In this document: in pieces, positions 18,888 to 28,000 of the stretch
Position numbering within the stretch: position 1 is the first letter of the stretch
Layout: each line of letters begins with the position of its first letter
Assembly: GCF_900108855.1 (NCBI RefSeq)
Contig: NZ_FNXY01000002.1
Coordinates: forward strand, 486,967-550,966
Origin: Dyadobacter koreensis
Lineage (GTDB): Bacteria > Bacteroidota > Bacteroidia > Cytophagales > Spirosomataceae
Length of the DNA: 64,000 nt
Direction: 5' to 3'
Translations under genes and position numbers: made by a program
Notes under the pieces: generated by a model
Told to the model about the DNA's origin: nothing
What the model saw: the letters and a program-made list of their open reading frames with translations, nothing else
The model's database searches: none

Positions 18888-21800
18888 TTAAAAACCAAGG
18901 TTAAGACCAACAGTGAACACGCGTGGAACCGGGTTTGTACGGTTATCAAGACCTGTTTGGTTGTTATTGTCTGCGTTTGCTGTTGCGGAAGCAGACACAA
19001 AACTTAGCTCAGGATCTAACCCTTTGTATTTTGTGATAAGGAACGCGTTCTGAACCTGTGCATAGATTCTCAAATTCGTCGCTTTGATTTTATCCTTCAG
19101 GAAAGAAGGGATTGTGTAACCAAGGCTGATATTCTGAGCACGTATGAAATTACCGTTTTCAAGGAATCTTGATGTAGCGTTACCGATCTGATTTGCGCGT
19201 GCATCGGAGTTAAAATATAGTCTTGGAACCTCAGTAACCTGTCCCGGAGTTGTCCAGCGGTCAAGCAATTCGCGACCGGCGTTGGCAAACAGCTGGTTGT
19301 TCAATTGCTCTTGTCTCGTTACGTTATAGATTTTATTTCCTCCTGAGAATGTTAAGAACAACGTGAAATCAAAGTTTCTGAAAGACACCTGGTTGTTCAA
19401 ACCACCATACCAAGTCGGGTTGGATCTACCCAAAATTCTCTTGTCTGCAAAAGTCAAAGCCTCGCCGGCTTCAGAATCGTTCGATGGGTTGGCAGGGTCA
19501 TATACTGCCCAACGGTTTGCAGCCGTTACTTGCTGAACGTAGGTTCCGTTTGCTTTTTCATAGATCGGATTACCGTTTGCAGCGTTTACACCATAGTATT
19601 CATATCCAAAGAAAGATCCGATAGATTCACCTTCTCTTGTTGTGTTGTAAGTACTGTTGATTGGCGTGTTTGCCACAAGTCTTTGTACCTTGTTTTGTAC
19701 GAAAGAAACGTTTGCACTGGTTCTCCATGAGAAATTATCAGTCTGGATATTTGTGCTGTTGATGCTGAATTCCCATCCTTTGTTGTACATTTTACCGATG
19801 TTCTGTGCAATCGTGTTACCCGGCACACCCAATGAAGGAGGCGTAGGAGATTGAAGAATCAGGTTATCGATGTCGTTACGGAAGTATTCCGCGGAGAAGC
19901 TAAGTTTGTTAGCCCAAAGCGAAAGGTCCAGACCGAAGTTTAATTTTTTACTTGTTTCAAAACCAAGAAGACCATTTCCTGCCTGATTAAAGCGGATACC
20001 GCTCAAATCACCATATTGTGCTGCGCCGAAAGTACCTGCATATGGATAGTTTCCAATTTCTACGTTACCAACTTTTGCCCATCCCCCACGAAGTTTAAGT
20101 TCACTTACGAAACCTAGCGCCGGGCTGTTTTTGAAGAAACCTTCTTCCGAAATTCTCCATCCCAAAGAAACACCCGGAAGCGTTGCTCCCTGATTGTTAT
20201 GCGGCAGAGAAGAAATCAAGTCATGACGAACTGTTGCACTGATTAAGTAACGATCAAGTAACGAGTAGTTCGCCCTTGCGAAGAAAGACTGGAATGCTCT
20301 TTCAGACGCAGTACCACCAATGAACTGGTTGGTCAAGGTATTGCTGATGATATTTTCATTGCTACCAAAATACGAGTTCGACAAGTTCGTACCATGTGCA
20401 AAGAAATATCTTGATCTTGTTTTCTGAATTTCATGACCTCCTACGAAACCAATTTTATGGGCTCCGAATGTATTGTTATAGCTGATCGTATTCTGCCAGT
20501 TGTAACGGAAAGATGGAAGGTTATACTGATAAATTCTACCATTAACGTTTTTACCATCTCCATGTCCAGGATCGTAGTACAAATAATCTTCACCGTTCAG
20601 GTAGTTGATACCGATAAAAGATTTTGCGTTCAGTCCTTTAACGATTTCAACATCTACAAAAGCGTTACCAGTAAGGTTAAGCTGTTGGTTTTTATAAATG
20701 TTTTTATCTAAAACATATGCCTGGTTGGTGTAGTTACCGTAAAGAGGACGCAGGTTTGATCCTTGTCCCAAGCTTGCGCCATCCGCACTAAGGTTATAAC
20801 TTCCATCAGGCCATTTTGAAGGAACGTTCGGGAATGCGTAAATCGCGCCGGCTACGTTTCCTGACAAAGCGTTTGTTCCGGTGTTCAAACCAGTGTTTGT
20901 CGTATGCGTAACAAATGTATTCATTCCGAACGTTACCTTGTCATTAAATGCTTTCTGATCAAGTTTTGCACGGAAATTATATTTCGTCTGGTTGTTACCA
21001 ACGATATTTCCTTCCAGGTCAGCATAACCTAATGAGAAATAGTAGTTTGTCTGCGGCGTTGCTCCGCTGAACGACAAAGCATGGTTTTGCTGAAATCCGC
21101 TTCTAAGAATTACATCCTGCCAGTCTGTGTTATATGGCTGTTGCGTATCCGGATTCAATGTAGGGAATGCAGCGGTTGGCAAAGCAGCATTGGTGAGTTT
21201 TTCATTGGTGATTGCAATGAATTCGTCAGCATTCAAAAGATCAAATTTCTTCGATGGTTTTGAAGACGCAAGCCAGCCATCATAGGTGATACGGGCGCTT
21301 CCCAGTTTCCCTCTTTTTGTTGTGATCAAAACCACACCGTTTGCTGCTCTTGAACCATAAATCGCAGTCGCTGAACCATCTTTCAGCACTTCAACACTTT
21401 CAATATCGTTCGGGTTAATATCTCCAAGCGGGTTATTGACCGTGTTTGCTCCCTGATCTCCTGTGATATAAGGCAATCCGTCCACTACATAAAGAGGGTC
21501 GGAATTGTTTGAGATCGAGTTTACACCACGAATTCTGATTTTAGCAGCCTGGCCAAGGATACCGCTTGGAACCGAAGCCTGCACACCTGCAACCTGTCCT
21601 TGCAAGAAACGGTCGAAACTTGGAACGGCGATGTTTTTAAGTCCGTCTCCCTTAATTGTTCCAACAGAACCTGTCACGTCTCTTCTTTGCTGAGTACCAT
21701 AACCTGTCACAACAACCTCGCCAAGTGCTTTTACATCAGACTTCATTCGGATGTCGACAACACTTTGATTTCCGATCGTAACTTCTTGTGAAAGCAATCC

Positions 21801-22025
21801 TACGAAGCTGAAGATTAGGGTAGTGCTGCCATTAGGAACTTCAATCTGATAGGTTCCGTCCACAGAAGTCTGTGTTCCTACAGAGGTTCCCTTCACTAAA
21901 ACGCTGGCGCCGGGGATGGTTGATCCATCTTCTTCGGCAGTTACCTTTCCGGTAACGACTTTACTCTGAGCCAGTATAATACCAGCCCAAAATACCATCA
22001 TAATTGAGAGTATTGATTTCTTCAT
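18888..22025 (-). CDS. SusC/RagA-family TonB-linked outer-membrane protein (pair 1)
   Basis: TonB-dependent barrel working with the downstream SusD. Order of parts: signal peptide (1-20, ending ILAQS), carboxypeptidase-D-like domain (VVTGKVTAEEDGSTIPGASV), TonB-box region GEVVVTGYGTQ, plug domain with VDGLPY and the SusC signature IESVEVLKDGSATAIYGSRA near 210-230, then the barrel. The protein ends with a C-terminal phenylalanine (GLNLGF), as expected for BAM recognition. I take the ATG at 22025; a TTG one codon earlier is less likely. The first promoter of the three-susC set lies 43 bases upstream. No sigma/anti-sigma genes are adjacent. Confidence 0.96.
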   Translation of the reverse strand: MKKSILSIMMVFWAGIILAQSKVVTGKVTAEEDGSTIPGASVLVKGTSVGTQTSVDGTYQIEVPNGSTTLIFSFVGLLSQEVTIGNQSVVDIRMKSDVKALGEVVVTGYGTQQRRDVTGSVGTIKGDGLKNIAVPSFDRFLQGQVAGVQASVPSGILGQAAKIRIRGVNSISNNSDPLYVVDGLPYITGDQGANTVNNPLGDINPNDIESVEVLKDGSATAIYGSRAANGVVLITTKRGKLGSARITYDGWLASSKPSKKFDLLNADEFIAITNEKLTNAALPTAAFPTLNPDTQQPYNTDWQDVILRSGFQQNHALSFSGATPQTNYYFSLGYADLEGNIVGNNQTKYNFRAKLDQKAFNDKVTFGMNTFVTHTTNTGLNTGTNALSGNVAGAIYAFPNVPSKWPDGSYNLSADGASLGQGSNLRPLYGNYTNQAYVLDKNIYKNQQLNLTGNAFVDVEIVKGLNAKSFIGINYLNGEDYLYYDPGHGDGKNVNGRIYQYNLPSFRYNWQNTISYNNTFGAHKIGFVGGHEIQKTRSRYFFAHGTNLSNSYFGSNENIISNTLTNQFIGGTASERAFQSFFARANYSLLDRYLISATVRHDLISSLPHNNQGATLPGVSLGWRISEEGFFKNSPALGFVSELKLRGGWAKVGNVEIGNYPYAGTFGAAQYGDLSGIRFNQAGNGLLGFETSKKLNFGLDLSLWANKLSFSAEYFRNDIDNLILQSPTPPSLGVPGNTIAQNIGKMYNKGWEFSINSTNIQTDNFSWRTSANVSFVQNKVQRLVANTPINSTYNTTREGESIGSFFGYEYYGVNAANGNPIYEKANGTYVQQVTAANRWAVYDPANPSNDSEAGEALTFADKRILGRSNPTWYGGLNNQVSFRNFDFTLFLTFSGGNKIYNVTRQEQLNNQLFANAGRELLDRWTTPGQVTEVPRLYFNSDARANQIGNATSRFLENGNFIRAQNISLGYTIPSFLKDKIKATNLRIYAQVQNAFLITKYKGLDPELSFVSASATANADNNNQTGLDNRTNPVPRVFTVGLNLGF

Positions 22026-22067
22026 CAAGAAATAAATAGTTAGGTTTTTAATAGAAATTTAATGTTG

Positions 22068-22097
22068 CAAAAGTAATTATTGTTTTAATTAAAACAA
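22068..22097 (-). promoter_or_regulatory. Promoter of susC pair 1
   Basis: Minus strand TTG (22095-22097), 19-base spacer, TACTTTTG (22068-22075): the full Bacteroidota consensus. The spacer contains ATTAAAACAATAAT, shared with the other two susC promoters, and the following CAACATTAAA is identical to that of pair 2. Confidence 0.8.
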
Positions 22098-22644
22098 CGT
22101 GTTTTTGGTGAATGCCAAAATAAAGTTTGGTTTAATGGCATTATACCTGAATTATTATTAAAAAAGTACAGATTTATTTTTAATAATTCATGTGATCACA
22201 ATATTTATCTGTTTGATGCTTTGGTAATATTTGGGTTACAAATCTTAAATCTTTTAATCTCATTTTAATAGTTACGTACTAACGGTATAGTATTGTACGT
22301 AATTTCAGTGAAGACCACAATTTTTAGAATTTACCTAAAAAATGTGCGCAATATTTGTAAAAAGTCGGAGGTTTTTGGGTAATATCTGTAAATTATGCAA
22401 CGTGCGTTTATACTTGTATTGAATATTTTTAGTGTAACAATTAATAATACTCTCTCTTTGTACTAATGATTTTCTAATTAGATATTTTAGGATGTTAGGT
22501 TATTTGTATCAAAAAACTTTGGTTAGAAAAAATTCTGAATTTTTTTTAAAAAATGTGAAATACGACAGACATTTTTAAAAATTTCCAATCATCGAAACGA
22601 TAGTTCGAATCTGGAATTAGCATGTGAGAGTGAAAAATACCCAA
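22098..22644. other. Long AT-rich intergenic region upstream of susC pair 1
   Basis: No gene is seen in this stretch. Notable contents are the promoter-proximal segment ACCAAACTTTATTTT on the minus strand, shared with pair 2, and an inverted repeat TTACGTAC ... GTACGTAA (about 22272-22303) containing ATTGTACGTAATT, also found upstream of pair 2. The rest is low-complexity A/T. Confidence 0.6.
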
Positions 22645-22678
22645 TAAAAAAAGCGGGCAAACCAAGGTTTGCCCGCTT
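22645..22678 (-). terminator. Terminator of susD pair 2
   Basis: Perfect 13-base stem AAGCGGGCAAACC / GGTTTGCCCGCTT (22651-22663, 22666-22678) with a 2-base centre; on the minus strand a run of T follows. It sits 26 bases past the susD stop codon. Confidence 0.9.
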
Positions 22679-22703
22679 GAATTTTCAATAAGAATGTTAC
22701 TGG

Positions 22704-24140
22704 CTAAAATTTATCCCACCAAAGTTTGGTAGAAGCCAAGTCTCCGCCGATAGCAGCAGAAGCTGTTTTCAAATTTGTTGGATTAAGTGTTTGTTCCACG
22801 ATCGGGTAGATAATACGAACTGGAATCTGTAAGCCAGCCGGTGCACTTCCACCGGTTGGAGGAAGAAGTTTTGGATAATCCAATCTTCTCCATTCAACCC
22901 AAGATTCCCATCCTCTGTTGTAAAGAGCGAACCATTTTTGGAAACCGATTTTTTGTTTGTAATCGCCAGTCGCTGTTGCATAAGCTACTTTTGGCTGAGC
23001 GATGTAAGTTGCAGCGTCCGTAGCAGAACCTCCCCAATAAGTAATAGACGCCGTGATTGCTTTGTTGTAGTGGTCTGCTGCATCTCCTGTGATTAAACCT
23101 CTTTCAATAGCTTCTGCAAGGCTGAATTCAACTTCTGAATAATCCATGAAAATACCTTCCAGTGTTGGATCTACGATTTTTGTTCCAACTTTTGAAAAAT
23201 CTGCATAGGTGTTGGCGAATCCGTAAGCACCGCCTTTATAAACACCGCCTACTGTCGTAAACCACTGCTGTCTTCTTGGGTCATTCAGCTCATTCATTGG
23301 GTCAATAAATACGCTTGTGATCACATAATCCTGGCGTGTAGAATACGTAGGGTTAAGATTTTGAGCAACCGGGTTATAGTTTGGTGGTGTTGCAACATAA
23401 GGGAAAGCCGCTTTGTCAGCATTTGCAGTAAATACGTTTGGTGCTGCTGCTGCAATCAATGTTTTTGCTTTTGCGGCATCACTGTCAGCAATAACAAGTG
23501 CAAGTCTCAATTTCAAAGAGTTACCGAATTTTCTCCATTTGGCGATGTCGCCTTTGTAGATCAAATCGCCTGCACCAAATCCTGTACCTGTTGTGTTAAG
23601 AAGTAAGAGTGCGGCATCAAGACGATCTAAAAGAGAATAATAAACCGTTTTTGCATCGTCAAATTTTGGAAGCGGATTTAATGGATCCATTGCCTGAGTA
23701 TAAGGAATGTCACCAAAAGTGTTCACCAAAACAGACCAAGCCAATACTTCAACAATTTCAATTTGTGCAAGCTGGTTATTTTTCGATTCCGCAGACAAAA
23801 GTGTGTTTGCGTTCAAAATCTTTTTAGCTTCCGTAAGATCTGAAATTACGTCACGGTAAAGACTCTGCCATAAAGCCTGAGGAATTGCGCGAGCCGTAAG
23901 GTTATAGCGCTGTTCATCAAGATATGTCGTTTCAGCCCATTGCTGAACATACAATCGATAGTTATTATTGTTTACGTTAGGCGTTACCAATGCATCGATA
24001 AGACCTTTTAGTGAATTAGAAAACAACGTAACAGCCGTAACAGTCGGGGCTTTCTTTGTATCAACGTTGTAATCGTCCAGGCTGTCAACGCATCCGGTCA
24101 GCAGCAGGAATGATAGAAAAACAATTAGTGACTTTTTCAT
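22704..24140 (-). CDS. SusD/RagB-family lipoprotein, SusD-like_2 type (pair 2)
   Basis: Outer-membrane lipoprotein partner of the upstream SusC. Signal with lipobox LLTGC at about residues 13-17, then VDSLDDYNVDTKKAPTVTA, where the DYNVDTKKAP segment is typical of the PF12771 group. Family segments include AWSVLVNTFGDIPYTQAM (about 135-152), AKWRKFGNSLKLRLALVI, and QKWFALYNRGWESWVEWRRL near the C-terminus. Length 478. It starts 11 bases after its susC. Substrate unknown; the group is widespread and includes peptide and glycan systems. Confidence 0.95.
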   Translation of the reverse strand: MKKSLIVFLSFLLLTGCVDSLDDYNVDTKKAPTVTAVTLFSNSLKGLIDALVTPNVNNNNYRLYVQQWAETTYLDEQRYNLTARAIPQALWQSLYRDVISDLTEAKKILNANTLLSAESKNNQLAQIEIVEVLAWSVLVNTFGDIPYTQAMDPLNPLPKFDDAKTVYYSLLDRLDAALLLLNTTGTGFGAGDLIYKGDIAKWRKFGNSLKLRLALVIADSDAAKAKTLIAAAAPNVFTANADKAAFPYVATPPNYNPVAQNLNPTYSTRQDYVITSVFIDPMNELNDPRRQQWFTTVGGVYKGGAYGFANTYADFSKVGTKIVDPTLEGIFMDYSEVEFSLAEAIERGLITGDAADHYNKAITASITYWGGSATDAATYIAQPKVAYATATGDYKQKIGFQKWFALYNRGWESWVEWRRLDYPKLLPPTGGSAPAGLQIPVRIIYPIVEQTLNPTNLKTASAAIGGDLASTKLWWDKF

Positions 24141-24151
24141 ATTTATATTTT

Positions 24152-27100
24152 CTAGAAACGGAATTTAACATTGAAACCATAACTTCTTACCGTTGGATAT
24201 GCACCACTTTGGTATCCACCTGCACCATTTGAAGTACCAGAGCTCAAACCATCTTCTGGATCTGAATACTTCATGTTTTTGTGAATGATCCAAAGGTTAC
24301 GGCCGATTACTGATACGCTGATTTCTTTGAAGGCGCGTGTTTTGTTAACAAGTGCTTGTGGTAAAGAATAAGAAATAGAAGCTTCTCTCAATTTTACATA
24401 GCTCGCATCATATACATACATTGCGCGGGGAGCATTCGATGTATAACCATATGCCGATAAACTGTTACCGTCAATGTTTTCGGCTCTTACTGTGTTTGGA
24501 GATCCGTCAGCCTGAACACCTGGGAATAAAACTCCACCCGGGTTAGCAGCCTGGATTTTTTTACCGGCAGCATCAAGCAAATACTTTCCGTCAGAACCTC
24601 TTTGGTAAACATCATCTCTCTTAGGAATTCCAAGTTCATTCAAACCTGCTGTGATCGGGTACAGACCTGATCCTTCACCATACCATTGATCAAGTGAGAA
24701 GATATTTCCACCCTGACGAATGTCAACAAGGAAGCTAAGTGCGATCGATTTATATTTCAATGTGTTTGTCACACCACCTAACCAATCCGGGTTTGGGTTA
24801 CCGATAATTTCACCTGAGCTTGCAGACGGTTTGTAGATACCATTTGTACCAACCACTTTCTGACCGTTCATGTATGTGAAGTTCGTACCTCTGATCACAC
24901 CAAAAGGAAGACCGCCGATTACTTTTCCATCTGCATTTGTTTCGAGAGCAGCGTTAATCGTTACACCACCTTGAAGAGACGCAATCTGAACGTTCGTCAC
25001 ATCACCGTAAAGGCTCACAACTTTGTTGCGGTTGCGGGTATAGTTAACGTTCATTGTCCATGAGAAATCTTCTGTTTTTATCGGAGTGATGTAAGCAGAT
25101 ACCTCGATACCTTTATTCTGCATTTCACCAGAGTTTACATAACGTGCAGTGAAACCAGTTGCAGAAGTTACAGACACCGGAAGAATTTGATCCAATGTAC
25201 TTGTTTTATATCCGGTAACATCGAATCCTAAACGGTCGTTAAGGAATGCGGCTTCGATACCAATTTCGTAACTCTTTGTTCTTTCAGATTTAAGGTTTGC
25301 GTTGTTTTTAGTATTAGGAAGAGAGAAATAAGGAACTGTTCCAATACCTGTTGGCTTGTCGTAAACATCATAAATACTTCCCCATGGAGCATCATTACCC
25401 ACTTCTGCATAGTTAGCTCTCAATTTACCAAGTGTTAACCAGTTGTTTTTTAACATTGGCAGTTCAGAGAATACGAAGTTTGCTCCAACCGATGGGTAGA
25501 AATATGTGTTTGAACTTTTTGGAAGCGTCGTAGACTTATCCTGTCTTGCAGCAAGGTCAAGGTTAACAAGTCCTTTGTAGTCGAAAGATGCATTTGCAAA
25601 AATACCATCCACACCGATTTTTCTAACGATCTCAGTCGGAGCCTCAATAGCGCTGACAGAGTTTGACAGAGAGTAAAGGTTAGGAACAGCCAAACCACCA
25701 TTTGTAGAAGCTCTCATTGAAGATTCGTAAGATCTACGCATGTTGCTACCTAATAAACCTGTAAAGCTGATACCTTTTGTAATTTCTTTGCGGAAATTAA
25801 ATAAAAGGTCAAGGTTTGTTTCGTGGAAATTACGGTCAAATCTTATATATGAAGGAACGGCAGCACTACCTACAGAAATACGTTCTTCCTGAGCATCAAT
25901 TGTTCCATCGTATGAGAATCTACCTGTGAAATCAACCCAGCTCGCGATTTTATAAGTCGCAGATGCACTTCCCTGGTAGTGATCACGTGTATCGTTTGAG
26001 AAGTTTTTGTAACGTGTGTAATATGGGTTATCAGCAAAAATCGGGTTAGTTCCCTGAATGTTAGCCCAGTTCCATGTTACGTTTTGCTGATTTCTGAAAT
26101 AAGCTTCTTTTTGCTGAGCAATGTCAACACTTAGCGGCCACCATTGTCTGAAACCCTGGTTTGGGTTTTTACCGTTGTAACCTGTGTTATTTCTTCCGTT
26201 ACCTTTAATATTAGAAAAGTTAACCGTAGCAGCAACAGTCAGTTTTTTGTTCAGGTCATATGAACCACCGAAGTTGAAAAGGTTCTTTTTCAATGAACTG
26301 TTTGGCAGAACACCAGTTTCGTCGCTTCTTGTGTAACCGATTTTAAAAGTAGAAGCATCACCGCCACCGCTCAAAGCAATGCTTTGGTTTGAAGTGACCG
26401 CTGTTTCATAAAAACTTGCAGGACCGTTTTCTGCCTTAACCCAGGGAGTTTGTTTTCCAAAGTTAGGAGAGAACTTATCGATAGCGTCCCACTGATAAAC
26501 AGGACGTCCGTCAAATTTCGGTCCGAAAGAAGCATCAACGTCATAAGGAGCCACATCTCCTAAACCAGCACCAAGGTTAGCCTGTTTGAAAGTGCTTACA
26601 TATCCTTGACCATATTCAGTCTGATATCTTGCGAAAGTTGACTTGTCAATTTTTCCCCAGGTAACACCGCTGTTCACCGTTACGTCGAAACTGTTTTTTC
26701 TTCCTTTTTTCGTTGTAACCATGATCACACCATTTGAGGCGCGTGAACCGTAAAGTGCAGAGGCAGCAGCACCTTTAAGTACGTTGATCGATGCAATGTT
26801 GTCCGGGTTAATATCCGATGCAGCATTACCATAATCGACACCTGCTCCGCCTGTCTGCTGAGTGGTTGTGTTGTTGTTTGCGTTAGAAACCGGTACGCCG
26901 TCAATTACCCAAAGAGCCTGGTTGTTACCAGTGATCGATTTGAAACCGCGTATAACCACGTTCGTCGATCCACCCATCGTGTTACTAACCTTAATATCCA
27001 CCCCGGCCAATTTACCGGACAGTGCATTCATCAAGTTAGGATTACGGGTCTGAGTAAGCTGTTCAGCGGATACCTGTTGTGCAGCATAAACAAGTTCATT

Positions 27101-27445
27101 TCTTTTTTTCTCCTGGCCAAGTGCAGTAACTACCACCTCCTGAAGCTGGCTGACATCATTTTTAAGAGAAACATTTAATACAGATTGTGATCCTACTACT
27201 GCTTCCTGAGTCTGGAAGCCGATGAAACTGAATACAAGTGTAGAGCCTTGCGAGACAGATAGGGAATATTCCCCTTTGGCATCCGTTGTTGATCCTCTGT
27301 TGGTACCTTTAACAGCGATATTTACCCCAGGTAGAACGGATCCATCTTCTGCTGTGACCTTACCAGTCAGGGAACGATCTTGGGCATAAACTTGCGTACC
27401 TAATAGCAACAAGCATCCCAATAGTGACGATAGAATCTTCCTCAT
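24152..27445 (-). CDS. SusC/RagA-family TonB-linked outer-membrane protein (pair 2)
   Basis: TonB-dependent transporter of 1097 residues. Signal peptide 1-21 (ending QVYAQDR), carboxypeptidase-D-like domain SLTGKVTAEDGSVLPGVNI, TonB-box region LQEVVVTALGQEKKRNEL, plug with VIDGVPVSNANN and the signature IASINVLKGAAASALYGSRA near 215-235 (part quoted), followed by the long barrel and a terminal phenylalanine (FNVKFRF). The N-terminal 120 residues strongly resemble those of pair 3 (MRKFLLSFLGSLLLL versus MRKILSSLLGCLLLL), which suggests a common ancestor of pairs 2 and 3. Confidence 0.97.
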   Translation of the reverse strand: MRKILSSLLGCLLLLGTQVYAQDRSLTGKVTAEDGSVLPGVNIAVKGTNRGSTTDAKGEYSLSVSQGSTLVFSFIGFQTQEAVVGSQSVLNVSLKNDVSQLQEVVVTALGQEKKRNELVYAAQQVSAEQLTQTRNPNLMNALSGKLAGVDIKVSNTMGGSTNVVIRGFKSITGNNQALWVIDGVPVSNANNNTTTQQTGGAGVDYGNAASDINPDNIASINVLKGAAASALYGSRASNGVIMVTTKKGRKNSFDVTVNSGVTWGKIDKSTFARYQTEYGQGYVSTFKQANLGAGLGDVAPYDVDASFGPKFDGRPVYQWDAIDKFSPNFGKQTPWVKAENGPASFYETAVTSNQSIALSGGGDASTFKIGYTRSDETGVLPNSSLKKNLFNFGGSYDLNKKLTVAATVNFSNIKGNGRNNTGYNGKNPNQGFRQWWPLSVDIAQQKEAYFRNQQNVTWNWANIQGTNPIFADNPYYTRYKNFSNDTRDHYQGSASATYKIASWVDFTGRFSYDGTIDAQEERISVGSAAVPSYIRFDRNFHETNLDLLFNFRKEITKGISFTGLLGSNMRRSYESSMRASTNGGLAVPNLYSLSNSVSAIEAPTEIVRKIGVDGIFANASFDYKGLVNLDLAARQDKSTTLPKSSNTYFYPSVGANFVFSELPMLKNNWLTLGKLRANYAEVGNDAPWGSIYDVYDKPTGIGTVPYFSLPNTKNNANLKSERTKSYEIGIEAAFLNDRLGFDVTGYKTSTLDQILPVSVTSATGFTARYVNSGEMQNKGIEVSAYITPIKTEDFSWTMNVNYTRNRNKVVSLYGDVTNVQIASLQGGVTINAALETNADGKVIGGLPFGVIRGTNFTYMNGQKVVGTNGIYKPSASSGEIIGNPNPDWLGGVTNTLKYKSIALSFLVDIRQGGNIFSLDQWYGEGSGLYPITAGLNELGIPKRDDVYQRGSDGKYLLDAAGKKIQAANPGGVLFPGVQADGSPNTVRAENIDGNSLSAYGYTSNAPRAMYVYDASYVKLREASISYSLPQALVNKTRAFKEISVSVIGRNLWIIHKNMKYSDPEDGLSSGTSNGAGGYQSGAYPTVRSYGFNVKFRF

Positions 27446-27488
27446 ACGTTAATAATTAAGTTAGGTTTATTAAGAAAATTTAATGTTG

Positions 27489-27518
27489 CAAAAGTAATTA
27501 TTGTTTTAATGATTGCAA
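27489..27518 (-). promoter_or_regulatory. Promoter of susC pair 2
   Basis: Minus strand TTG (27516-27518), 19 bases, TACTTTTG (27489-27496). The spacer holds ATTAAAACAATAAT and the downstream CAACATTAAATTT, both identical to pair 1. Confidence 0.8.
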
Positions 27519-27921
27519 CGTCTATTTGCTAATTATCAAAATAAAGTTTGGTATTAAGTGGAAAATCGGTAAATATTATTATAAAAGTTAAGTATAATCC
27601 AGAATTATTTATAATCGATAAAATGTCACCGATTGACATTTTTTGACCTTCTATGTTACTATTTTATTAATAAATTTCTAATAAAATTCTAACACGTTTT
27701 ACATTGTACGTAATTGAGTGTTTTCGGTTAATCATTACCATTTATCAAACGATCTGCCTTAATCGTTACAATTTTCGTTTGTATTTGATACAAAACGTAA
27801 AACTTATATAATCTACGTTTACAGGTTTATTTTTGTCTCTATATCATCCATTTTACCTACAATCATTGTCTTGTTATCTACCATGTGCCAAATTATATTC
27901 TGGTTTGTAGAAGAAAAGCCA
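27519..27921. other. Divergent intergenic region between susC pairs 2 and 3
   Basis: No gene seen. It carries the ATTGTACGTAATT element at 27703-27715, about 207 bases upstream of the pair 2 -7 box, and a string of AT-rich sequence with repeated AACGTAAAAC/TACGTTTAC-like words (about 27790-27825). It must hold regulatory sites for both directions. Confidence 0.6.
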
Positions 27922-27951
27922 TTGTTATTATTAAAACAACTATTAGTTTTG
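27922..27951 (+). promoter_or_regulatory. Promoter of susC pair 3
   Basis: TTG (27922-27924), 19 bases, TAGTTTTG (27944-27951). The spacer again has ATTAAAACAA, and the box is followed by TAACAT, close to CAACAT of the other two. It lies 49 bases before the start codon. Confidence 0.8.
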
Positions 27952-28000
27952 TAACATCTACTACAATTGTTATACTTATAATCAAACTTTAAATCATTTT

